The notes under the pieces are model-generated. The model had not been told where the DNA came from. It worked only from the letters and a program-made list of their open reading frames with translations, and did not search any database. From assembly GCA_015501055.1 (NCBI GenBank), contig JADNYV010000255.1, positions 1-50,235 on the forward strand: DNA of 50,235 nucleotides, read 5' to 3'. The translations under genes and the position numbers were made by a program. This document shows, one piece after another, positions 33,260-42,485 of this stretch (position 1 is the first letter of the stretch; every line of letters begins with the position of its first letter). Origin of the DNA: Mucidula mucida (Eukaryota; Basidiomycota; Agaricomycetes; Agaricales; Physalacriaceae).

Positions 33260-33951
33260 ATGTTCATCAGCCGCATTGCCTTTGTCGCCTTGACCGTCTT
33301 CACGTTCACGTCCGCCCTCGTGACGCCTGCCACCAAGCGCGACGACGCGGATGTTTTGAACATCCTCACGACGCTGAAAGGCAGCACGGACAGTATCCTG
33401 CCCCAGATTGGTTTGCAGCGTTCTCTCGCGCTCCCGTTCATCAAGGCTGACGCGTTTTCTCAATTTCAGACTCCCTCGTCGCCAACAAACAGGCTAGCTC
33501 GAGCAATCTCACACCGCTCTTCGACCAGGTCCAAACCGCGCTTAAAACGGCTACGTCCTCGCTCCAGGGACTCGGCGCCAACAAGGTGAAGCGACAGACC
33601 TCGGACGAGCTTTCTGCGCTGCTCGCTGAGATCATCAAGGTCGGTGTCTAATCTTGCATCATCTGTGTTTACGTGGACTGACCTATTTACGCAGGACATC
33701 AACACCTCTGCGACCGGTGCCAACTCTTCTACTCTTTTTGGACTCCCGGGCATCGTCTCCGCGATTACTCTCGCCCTTGAGACGCTTCTTATCGAACTCA
33801 ACGTTATCGTTCCCGGCATCTTGGCGAGTGTAGTCCTTTTGTACGCTTCTCCACCTCGTATATGTGAAGTACACGCTGACCGACTCTCAGGTTGGATGGT
33901 GTCCTCGGTGTAGTTGTGGGTCTGCTGTTGACGCTGTTGGCAATTCTTTGA
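33260..33951 (+). CDS. HsbA-like secreted hydrophobic surface-binding protein (right copy)
   Basis: Exons 33260-33410, 33470-33639, 33695-33840 and 33891-33951 join in phase to 175 residues. Gene structure is identical to the left copy: signal peptide, KR site, helical Ser/Thr-rich domain with RQTSDELSALLAEIIK before the third exon, and a hydrophobic tail. All splice sites are conserved between the copies, and the few differences include silent changes (CTG/CTT Leu; CTC/CTT Leu). Both copies therefore look functional. The protein would be secreted and act at hydrophobic surfaces such as aerial hyphae or plant cuticle, by analogy with HsbA; the true role is not shown. Confidence 0.82.
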
Positions 33952-34860
33952 AGTGTTGCGGGCACCAAGGCTGCGTAGTCAAAGTTAAAGTCGATTTCTT
34001 TTTGTTATTTGTTCGTCTTCTCTGGATGCGCCCTTTCTTGTTGCGAATATAGTTTTCTTGCATTTGATCAGTGAGCCTGCCCGGCAAAAGACCTCCCTTC
34101 ATCAGTGTGACTTGGGCAACTTTGCCTTCGAACTATCAGCCGAATTCAAATGTCTCTAACCTTATGGTTGAATCGACCAGCGAATTTTTCGACTTAACCT
34201 AGATACGCCCCAAATATGCTACTCGCTTATCGCGACGTCCCTCTGCGCAGAAGCGTTCTCCGCTTTCAAGATCCACATACACATCTCTCTCTCATCGCTC
34301 CCGACGGTGATGCCCATGATCATGTCAATTAAATGCATCTACAACCCAGCACTGTACCACCATATGCACGGCATGACAAACCAGATCACCACGAATTGCA
34401 CCGTGACTACTGCGACATGTTCCCTAAGAACTTCCCTGCACGTAGTGATTTAGCTTCTTCACCTACTTGACAATCAGATATCCCCTTGCTTCCTTGGCGG
34501 CTCTATTTCCCTAATATGCCGTCCACCGTTGGGGTCAGCGATAAAGTGTCCGTGTCCGTGTTTGTCCGTGTTAATATCCGTCAGCCTACGTCCATCCCTG
34601 GTGCAGCTTCATTCTGGACTAGACAGCGGACGCGCAGGATAACGGCCCATCGTGGACAGTTGCGATGTGCGTTGATGTTGCTCTACGCGTTATCACGATG
34701 ACTACAACGCATTCAGACAGCTACTATCTTCATAGACGCATAATAACCTGCTCGGCATTCCCTCAACACGGTCATCATCAAAGAAGGTCTCCATCGAAAG
34801 TAGGTACCCACAACTACGAGTCTTTGACTGACTCATATATTCTAGTCCTTACCCGAAGTC

Positions 34861-36243
34861 ATGGCCTCTCAACATCGTCCCGTTACCGCGAGCCTCATGG
34901 TGCAGGAGACGATATGCAAACCTTTCAGCGGAACCTCATATACGTGGATTCGGGACGGGATGCCAGAGATCGCTTCGCGCAACCTACTGCTTCTCAACTG
35001 GGTTGCTTTCTGTCTCGTACATCGGGGGGTCGGCCAGACAATCGCCGCCAGCCTTCTCAGGCGAACCCAGAACGCCACATTCCTGCTCTCTACCAACGAA
35101 TCATTAGCAGAAAACCTCCTCAACTACTCCTCCGCATTTTTCGCCGCCCTTAAAACCGTGTTTCTGAGACAGGTCGAACGTACGGCGTCCGGAAAGGAAG
35201 CTTTTGAAGACGCTGACATTCAATTCGTGATGGAGGTCGTCGTCGCGCATGCTCCGGAGCGGATACTCCGCAAACTCGAGCGCTTGAGTTCTTGCGGGTC
35301 CTGGCGCGGTGGCGGTGATGTCAGATCCAACCTGGATCGTACATTCACCCTTTGGGAGACCCATCGCGAGTCCTCCAACCCGGAAACCGTCAATTACACG
35401 CGTCAGTCGATGTTTGACGACTACGATTCCATTGTGGAGTGCAGCCGCCTACCTCAATTAGAGGGACAGGCGAGAAGCGACGCCTTCCAAGTCGCCCAAC
35501 TATCCGCTAAGCGCCTGATTCGTTCTCCTTTTATGAAGGAGAGTTGCGAATTGGCAGCGGCGGGGGCGCTGCACCCGGTGGACTCTGTCTTCATTATGAA
35601 ATTCCAACGTCGCCTATGGCGATTCCGCTTCTACTCATTCGGCGCAGAGCGGGTCTTACAAGGTCGTACCTCCGATACCATGCGCCAACTATGTCGGGAT
35701 GGTTGGACGCTCGAGCATACGTGGCTTCCCACCCGCGAAGAATTGAAGGTTACCATTCCTGTGGACCGGTACTCCTACGTCACATCACTCCTTGAACGAA
35801 GAGGATATCGGGCTACACCTGAGATCCTGGACAAGTGGCTGGGTCCATACAGAAAGGATGATGCGTGGCAGGCCGGCGTCGTCAACATTTGTAGGGTACA
35901 TCCCGAGATGCAGGTCATGCAATACTTGTTGCACAACGACGTATACAGTCGAAATGAGGCCGTCGGCACTTCCAAACGACCTTGCCTGATGTGCCATTAC
36001 TGCATTGAGCACGGTTACAAGGTGGACAAGACGCCCTTCAAGTTAACAGCTGCCACGCTAAAGGTTGTCACTGATTGGCTGTCACCGATTCTTATAGGTA
36101 CGGGAGGCCCCGTCGATCTAGGCATAAAGAAGTATATGTCAGAACTAGAAGAACATGTCGTCACCATGTTTCGCTCGGCACGAGGGGAGTCTGGGACAGA
36201 CATAGAATATTCGCCTAACTACGATTTTAGTCCTAGCACGTAG
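34861..36243 (+). CDS. OTT_1508-like deaminase-fold protein (copy 2)
   Basis: A single 460-residue frame, paralogous to 27288-28742. The catalytic-type residues are kept: HPEM at 347-350 and GTSKRPCLMCHYC with Cys 375 and 378. The region upstream still resembles exon 1 and the intron of copy 1 (TCCATCGAAA then GTAGGTACCCAC), but the ATG there is AGG (34785-34787). Instead, a Leu codon of copy 1 (TTG at 27366) is ATG here (34861), which gives a new start ten codons further in. The middle region differs by a small insertion (AAAGALHPVD). It lies 334 bases beyond the outer end of the right repeat arm and in the same orientation as copy 1. Confidence 0.75.
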   Translation: MASQHRPVTASLMVQETICKPFSGTSYTWIRDGMPEIASRNLLLLNWVAFCLVHRGVGQTIAASLLRRTQNATFLLSTNESLAENLLNYSSAFFAALKTVFLRQVERTASGKEAFEDADIQFVMEVVVAHAPERILRKLERLSSCGSWRGGGDVRSNLDRTFTLWETHRESSNPETVNYTRQSMFDDYDSIVECSRLPQLEGQARSDAFQVAQLSAKRLIRSPFMKESCELAAAGALHPVDSVFIMKFQRRLWRFRFYSFGAERVLQGRTSDTMRQLCRDGWTLEHTWLPTREELKVTIPVDRYSYVTSLLERRGYRATPEILDKWLGPYRKDDAWQAGVVNICRVHPEMQVMQYLLHNDVYSRNEAVGTSKRPCLMCHYCIEHGYKVDKTPFKLTAATLKVVTDWLSPILIGTGGPVDLGIKKYMSELEEHVVTMFRSARGESGTDIEYSPNYDFSPST

Positions 36244-36464
36244 ATACACACATCCTTCATCTTGTCAATGTCCCCGAATGTTACATTCAGGTTCAAATTG
36301 CTCTCTACTGGCAAAGACAACCTATCAACCGGACCCATCGCAATGATCTTTGTTCGCGCCACTCTCCGGCCATAACTAGGTTGGTAACAAAGTGCGTTCT
36401 TTACGACTGGCTGACTTTACATGCGCATGAATACATTGACGTGGACAGTGTATTGCTTCGCGCC
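36244..36464. other. Short intergenic stretch
   Basis: 3' side of deaminase copy 2 and of the minus-strand C-terminal fragment at 36465. These genes converge; no terminator motif was identified. Confidence 0.3.
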
Positions 36465-36578
36465 TCACAACCCCCCAATAACCCTCGAATAAATTCCCAT
36501 AACAACCACCCCTAGCACGAACCCTCCGATTGTCCCCGCGTACTGGTGTTGCTGCGAGGCGAGTTGAGTTTTCCTCAC
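36465..36578 (-). pseudogene. Detached C-terminal membrane tail of the PNPOx-like gene
   Basis: A minus-strand frame of about 38 codons reads RKTQLASQQHQYAGTIGGF, then LGVVVMGIYSRVIGGL and stop. It is a short charged stretch followed by a single hydrophobic helix. It lies on the same strand and in line with the PNPOx-like gene at 40762-41655, on the far side of the hAT element. Related fungal PNPOx-domain proteins can end in such a tail, so I infer this is the missing C-terminus. It could also be an unrelated small relic. Confidence 0.45.
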
Positions 36579-36891
36579 GGAAGGGGACCGGGGTTACCTC
36601 AACTTGAGCAGCTTAAGTCGAGATCAAGGTCAAACCGAGCTACCTTGAGGCGACCGCCCAAATAGTAATCGGCATCTCGGCCTATTGTTCCTGCCGTTCT
36701 TCCTTGTTTTGCTCTGAAGCTCACGACGTGACGCGATATCGAAGGTTATATGTATATAGAATGTATATATGATAATAATACGGTGAACTACACTATCTAC
36801 TGAGCATTATTAATAAGGTTTGTAAGTTCGTCTATCTGGCCTCGAGCCATAAGGTCCTCTGTAGTACTGTAGTGTTTCGACCGCAAATTCA

Positions 36892-37079
36892 CATAACGGG
36901 TCACGGGGGTCTTTGAAGTGAAGCTATATATACATCATAACGGGTCACGAACCACTTTGGTCAGGCACGAGCCTCCAAATAAGGAAATTTCAGGTCCCGC
37001 TATAAGCGGAACTGTCCAAAAAAGGCAATTTAAGGGTCTGTGAAGCTGTTCGCTGTAACTTCAGACCATAATGGGTCAC
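36892..37079. repeat. Three copies of CATAAYGGGTCAC, subterminal to the hAT element
   Basis: CATAACGGGTCAC at 36892-36904 and 36936-36948, and CATAATGGGTCAC at 37067-37079. The last copy sits in a small hairpin made by GTAACTTCA (37055) and TGAAGTTAC (37086). hAT elements often carry short repeated transposase-binding motifs near their ends, so this is the likely role. Matching copies at the other end were not found. Confidence 0.5.
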
Positions 37080-37096
37080 AGGCTGTGAAGTTACGG

Positions 37097-40000
37097 TCAA
37101 AACGCTACAGTATTAGCGGGAATATCTACATAGCTTAGTTCTTCTTCGGTGCATACTAGATCACCAAAGAATGAAAGCCGGTCATGACGGTAGATGTACT
37201 TCAAGATCTGAAGAACTTCCATCAAGAGTGGTGATAGCCGGGTCCGTCGAAGAGCATCCGTTTCCTTGCTTGACGAAAAGACGCACTCGCACGGAACAGC
37301 AGATGCTTGCGCAGGAAGTACGTCCATGGCAATGCAAAATAGTAATGGGAATTTGGCTGCCCGTTCCTGATAATGTGTAAGTTCCTGATTTTCGCTGTAA
37401 AAACAAGCACATACCTCCTAGTATCGAAGAATATCGAAGTTGTCAAGCTCCGCCAGCTTTTTGTTGAGTGTTTCCTGTGGTGTGTCATCTGGAAGATCGC
37501 CGCCACCAAGTAGACCCTCTTGCTCATACTCCTTCAGCTCCAGCTCCACGATACGCTCATCCATGGCATCATCGCGCTGCCGGCACTCCTCTGGGCTCAG
37601 AGTCAGACCAGAAGAACTCGATACAGAGGGTAGTGAGGCGGTCTTCCTGCCCAACTGGTGGAATTTTGAATATCCGGACTTGAGCGCTCGTGCAGATGAA
37701 GTCCCAGGTGTCGCTTGTAGAGGGACAGTTTCTGTGCGTCGAAGCCGAGCAGCTGGAGTTGTTGGAGGTGCCAAGCTTGACGTGGTGCCCGCCTGCCGCG
37801 CAGAGCGCTGAAATTCAAGCATCTACTCGATATAACAGGTCAGTAGGAGCTCAAAATACGAGTATGAGAACTTACCACACGACGAACATGATCTCTGGCG
37901 GTAGCAAAGTCTTCGGTGCTCCAGTTCTTGCGAATCCATGCAAGCTTCATTTGCGGGTTAAGAACTTTGTATTCAATGAGCAAGGTCTTGAAATGTGAGC
38001 AAACTAGCATACCGATGGCAAGATTATAGATCTTAGCCTTCCGAGAGTAGGTCAAGTATTCTTGTAGCTTGCCAATCGCCGCATCGAGGGCATGAGCAAA
38101 TTTTGGGAGATCCTCCTTCGCGTCCTGGAGCTTCTTAATAAGCTGTTCGTAAAGGGCAATCACAATGCACAATGTTGGCGTTTGCTCGGCCGATACAAGC
38201 TCCTGAACTGAATGTGCATATGCAAGGAATTCACGGATGTCGTAGAGCACGTTCAGTTCGATATCGGAAAGCGCGAAGTCGGCCAGGTCATCAGGGTGAT
38301 TGGCGAGCATCTTGTTCACAGGCTAAGACACAGAATCAGAACATCTAAAGACAAAGTAAGCTGAAGGAACACACCAAATTCAATTCTAACAGCCGATCAA
38401 TCATGAGGAACGTGGATGACCAGCGCGTATCAACGTCTTTCAGAAGTTGTAGAAGCGCGACGGGCTGTGATTCCTCACCCCAGCCACCGTTAGTATTTCC
38501 CTCAACGATTATTAAACGCAGCTCCTTACGCCGTCCATCAGAGGCACGGCACTTCGAGACAAGAGTTCGCGCCAATCCAACAACATCGCGGGCAAGGGCA
38601 TTAGAGTATTCATCGTCATCGCAGAGATCAGAATACTTCTCGCACACATTGGGAACATCGTTGACATGAACACTGGGGTCTGTCCAAGGTAGAACAGTTA
38701 TACTCTTGAGGGCATGCTTGACGGAAATGTTGACGACATGCGGAAAGCATCTGTATATGCTCAATATAATTAACAACCATCGATAGGACCGAATGCTTAC
38801 CAAATTCGATTACCCTCCACGTTGAAGGGAATATCCAGCTTGCCGAGTTCAGAAGCCATCTCCTCCATCATGGTGTTATTGTTACTGGCATTGTCGAGCG
38901 TGATCATACCGATCTAAAATGAGAAAACGTCAGCGGAAACTTTGGTTTACCATCTAGAGCCGTATCTTATTGATACAGCCAATTTCTTCCACTACTTGAA
39001 GGAAGACCTTTGCAATGTTGACACCGGTGTGACTTTCATCTAGACCCCGAAAGGCAACCAAGTCTGAGCGGAGAACGAGACGACCGTTTGATAAGCGCAT
39101 CATGTAGTGCGCCGTAATCGCCATATACGACTGGAGATCAACAGCAGACCAGATGTCGGACGTGAAAGAGACACGTCCGATAGAGTTCCTGATACGTTCG
39201 AGCATGGCGGTATACTCCTTCTGAAAGGATTCGAATATGAGATCGGTGAGCTTTGAGCGATGGGGAAGGTCCTTCTCGGAAATGCCGTTCTGGCCGACGT
39301 AAAGCAGTAATTCTCGAAGTTCGGGTGTGTCAACCACACGAACCGACTATGACAAGCATGAGAAGAAAATCATAGAAACTGATGTAAAACATACCTGATC
39401 ATCAACAGCAATCCATCGGATGAGCCGGTCATAGAACCCAGAGATAGTGAATGGTTCGCGAGGCGTATCATCCTCTTCATCGGATGCTTCATCGCCATGC
39501 AAAACAGTCTGCCAGCCCTTCAGCTTTACCTGGTATACCGTAGTTCTCCATACAGCTCCGTGCTCCTTCTCAAGGTGCTTTTGAATACCTTTTGTTTGAC
39601 CGTCCGTATTCTTCCATCGAGTCGATCCATCTCTACAAGAGAATCAGTATGAAATGCAATGGAATAAACTCAGAAAACTGACTGGCAGAGACGGCATCCA
39701 AGATGCGAAAAGTCCTTTGGAGATGGGCGCTTCTTCGATGGTGCATCAACCTCTGGGATCGAAATTGGGGGACGATCCGCCGTGAGACCACGAACAAACC
39801 ACCAGCAATGAGAGGCACCATCTGTACGACCAGCTGTCTTCTTGCGCGTGACAGACTCAAAATGGGTGCCCGTCGAAAACGCGCGTGGGATCGAGTCCGT
39901 GTTCTCGTCAAAGATCGGGCCAACACCCGCTACAGCTGGCTGAGCAATCGACGAGGGAGTTGCAGATGATGATGGGGGAGTAGCATTGGCGTTGGTGCGA

Positions 40001-40443
40001 CGGCGACGAGACGGACGTGGATTAGCAGTAGCGGTCGAGGTCGCCGACTGATCAGTCCGCGTCCGAGTTCGTCTAGTTGATGTCGAGTTCGTCCTGTCAC
40101 CCAATGGCTCATTCAAACCACCAGGACCAGACGAAGCAGGGGAGGGGAATTGTATGAAAGACCGTGCTGTTCCAGAAGGAGAGTTTTGTGGCGCCCAGTA
40201 AAACTGTTGCTGCTGCTGCTGTTGGTGATAATACTGCTCTTGTTGTCGGCGGAGCTCCTGATCTTGATACCAGTGCTTATACTGCTCCCAGGACTGGAAA
40301 GGAGGGGGCGGTTGGGACTGGGGCTGGGTGGAAGCGGGCGGAGGCGTGCAGATGCAGTATCTGAAGATGATGTCACATCCAGGACAGACCCCTTCTGTGC
40401 TAGGCATAAAGCCAGGGAGGAAAGCAGCAAGTTGGAAGAACAT
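37097..40443 (-). pseudogene. hAT transposase with BED-type zinc finger, inactivated
   Basis: Minus-strand exons include 40443-39683, 39632-39395, 39346-38966, 38913-38801 and further exons to 37097. The N-terminus is Pro/Gln-rich with a glutamine run. A BED-like finger follows (CRLCQDGS, then HLEKEH). The catalytic core shows FTSDIWSAVD and TLDNASNNN (the two Asp motifs), CFPHVVNI, DVDTRWSSTF, and the C-terminal dimerisation segment LPAQASAVPCECVFSSSKET. Two lesions break it: the donor after exon 39346-38966 reads AT instead of GT at 38965-38964, so translation would run into a stop; and the codon at 37420-37418 is TAG where hAT proteins have Trp (ILRYW). The join at 38801 also creates TGA unless another acceptor is used. 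Confidence 0.85.
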
Positions 40444-40761
40444 ACCAGCTCTCTTATTTATACTGTCGGCACCTGCATCGACGCGTCGCGCGTCGCGTCA
40501 CTAAATCACGTTTCCCGCAGTTCCGCACCTCTAAACAATCGGTTGCTGGGCACTGCCACCCGCCTAAGGCATAAGGAGGCGGCGGACAATCTCAACAGTC
40601 GTTGCAATCTTGGCCCGCTGACGTAGCATAGTAAAAAAGAGATGATATTGAAGTAGAACTACGCGGTGGTAGTGGTAAGAAAGAGACAATCAGTATTCAA
40701 ACTCCGACCATCAGGTGCCGGACCGAATGCAGCAATGAGGTAAGGCAAGGAAGCGAGGCCA

Positions 40762-41655
40762 TCAAAACTCGAGCCCTCGACTGCCTAATCCGTCAACGAG
40801 GTGAGTCGAGTTGAGCTCAGCGTTCGAGGTGCCTCGGACGCGCGGCAACACTACCGCGTACCCATTCAAACATCCATAGCTGCTCTCTCGCTTTGTCCCC
40901 TCCTTAGGCACCTTGACACTCCCCACTTTCCATGTCCCAACATGCCCACTAACCATCCCCGGCAACCCATCGATACTTTCCAAATTATTCTCGATTCAGT
41001 ACAGCCGAAGCCCTACCCCCTTCTTTCGCTCGTTCTCGTCTTCGGCGTTTTCGACTTGCTCAAGTCTCGATAAGCTGCGTCCGATGTCCAACAAAGTTAT
41101 AATAAGGTACGGCGTAGCCGCATGACTATCATATACACGTGAATGAAGTCAAAGCAGACTAAAAGCAGAGGGAGCACGCACCGTCCCAACCTATGCACAT
41201 CTACCTTTATAATGGACCTCGACCCCGGTTTGCGTTTCTCTGGCGGAAGAAGTTCTTCGTATTCCGCACTCCCATATTCATATACCACACCTAGCGATGG
41301 CTTTAACTCGGCAAACCGTTTCAGTATCGTACACACCTTTCCCAAAAAGCCTGATAATACTCGGCGGGCCCTCAAATGTGTTAAAGAAGACTGTAATCCT
41401 CCCATTTCCCGGTTCTCTCAGACGCGAGATAGTTTCGTTCCCTGGCACCACGCGTCAGCTCGGACTCACCACTCCCCGTCAAATCCTCATACCAGACCGT
41501 CCGGTCATCCACCACTCGAACGTTCCTTCAAGTCCTTTGCTACTCACATTAACATGTCCTTCCACGCTCAGCGGCGCCGTGGCGACCCAGAACATGTGCT
41601 GGTTCTCGATTTGGCGCACAACAACGTCGGGGATTGTGTCGAAGAATTTGCCCAT
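40762..41655 (-). pseudogene. Pyridoxamine 5'-phosphate oxidase-like (PNPOx) gene, broken
   Basis: From ATG 41655 the minus strand reads MGKFFDTIPDVVVRQIENQ, FWVATAPLSVEGHVNV, SKGLEGTF: the start of a fungal PNPOx-domain protein (split-barrel flavin-binding fold). Later exons give WYEDLTGSGNETISRLRE, FNTFEGPPSIIRLFGKG, LLPPEKRKPGSRSIIKVDVH, SCGYAVPYYNFVGHRTQL and ESIDGLPGMV. Breaks: one base is missing near 41517 (GTF to VVDDRT); the frame is lost again near 41045 (after TQLIE); and the Trp expected in RLYWIENN is TGA (40998-40996). The reading ends near the hAT boundary at about 40810, and a possible C-terminal tail is at 36465-36578. It is a pseudogene, split by the transposon. Confidence 0.75.
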
Positions 41656-41947
41656 CGTGGGTGTTAGGAGCAGACGTTCCGACAGCCAACCCTTAAAATA
41701 TGCCTCCGTCGAACCGAAGTAAGTTCAGGTGAGCGTTGTTGAGAGTATCAGTCAGCGAAAGTGATCGTCATGGGATCGATGTGGTCGATCCGAACGCCGT
41801 CCGTAAAGCCGATGTTCGTTCTTTTGATTTCTGAGAAAGAGTCAGTTAGTACTGGCTTCGTTTCAGCTATTCGAGTGTCCAACGAAAGAACGCCCCAACA
41901 AGAGACAATTCCAGTGTTCTAAGTGAGATAATACCTAAACAGATCTA

Positions 41948-42301
41948 GAACTAATCGATGTCAGAGCATTAGTAAATGGCGTCAATCACGAAGCCGATGT
42001 AGACCGTGCCGCTATCGAAATATATCACGCGAAATACTGCCAGCCTGCTCCGCACAAACAAGCTGACTGGGAAGAACTCCAACAAGCTAACGAAATGACT
42101 GGCTGGGAATAGCTCTTCGGCAAGTAGCGCCTCAAGGAAGACGGGCAGCAGGTAGAAATCTGTCGTTCCAGCGCCTCCCTCATACAGGAAGTACTGCACC
42201 ACATACGTGCAACGGGATCGATGCGATTAGAAGACGACAACTGTCGAATACACCTCCGAATATTCAGTGCCTGTAAAGCCGAAGATGCACAGGAGTCATG
42301 A
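41948..42301 (+). pseudogene. Relic of an unidentified gene with two in-frame stops
   Basis: A 118-codon plus-strand reading is protein-like throughout (LIDVRALVNGVNHEADVDRA, HKQADWEELQQANEMTGWE, then RLKEDGQQVEICRSSASLIQ) but has TAG codons at 42110-42112 and 42125-42127. The upstream bases at 41775-41850 (VVDPNAVRKADVRSFDF) may be an earlier piece. No family recognised. Confidence 0.4.
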
Positions 42302-42485
42302 TTACCTATTGGTAGTCTTCGTGCGAGACGGCTATTCAAGTAAATGCGATGGATCTGTCACATGCTTGAAATGATAACGGAATGTGTTGTTGCCCGGAAT
42401 AAAAAACTTCAGAATTCTATGGGTCCACATTGAGTATCAACGTCATCTAGCCAGAGCCTGCCGATCAGTGAGTGAGAAGCCTGGC

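Larger units (their letters stand above)
31253..34527. repeat. Right arm of 3.4 kb inverted repeat
   Basis: Reverse complement of 13717-17012. Around the HsbA gene, pairs of matching positions sum to 48245; the sum drifts by about 24 bases toward the inner end because of indels. It carries the second HsbA-like gene and the same unrecognised coding-like stretch (31900-33149). Confidence 0.9.
36569..40807 (-). mobile_element. hAT-family DNA transposon (boundaries tentative)
   Basis: The transposase lies at 37097-40443. An 8-base direct repeat GAGTTGAG at 36561-36568 and 40808-40815 is a candidate target-site duplication of the size hAT elements make. However, the implied ends (TTTTCCTCACGG and the reverse complement of GAGGTGAGTC) are not a clear terminal inverted repeat. 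A weaker pair, TACCTCAACTTGAGC near 36595 and CACCTCGAACGCTGAG (reverse complement, near 40840), would move both ends. Three copies of a 13-base motif lie at the 3' end. The element appears to interrupt a PNPOx-like gene. Confidence 0.55.

Noticed and set aside
13717..34527. The inverted repeats as terminal repeats of one giant transposon
   Set aside because: The arms carry ordinary host-type genes with introns. No transposase belonging to them was seen between the arms, and no target duplication was seen at 13716 and 34528.
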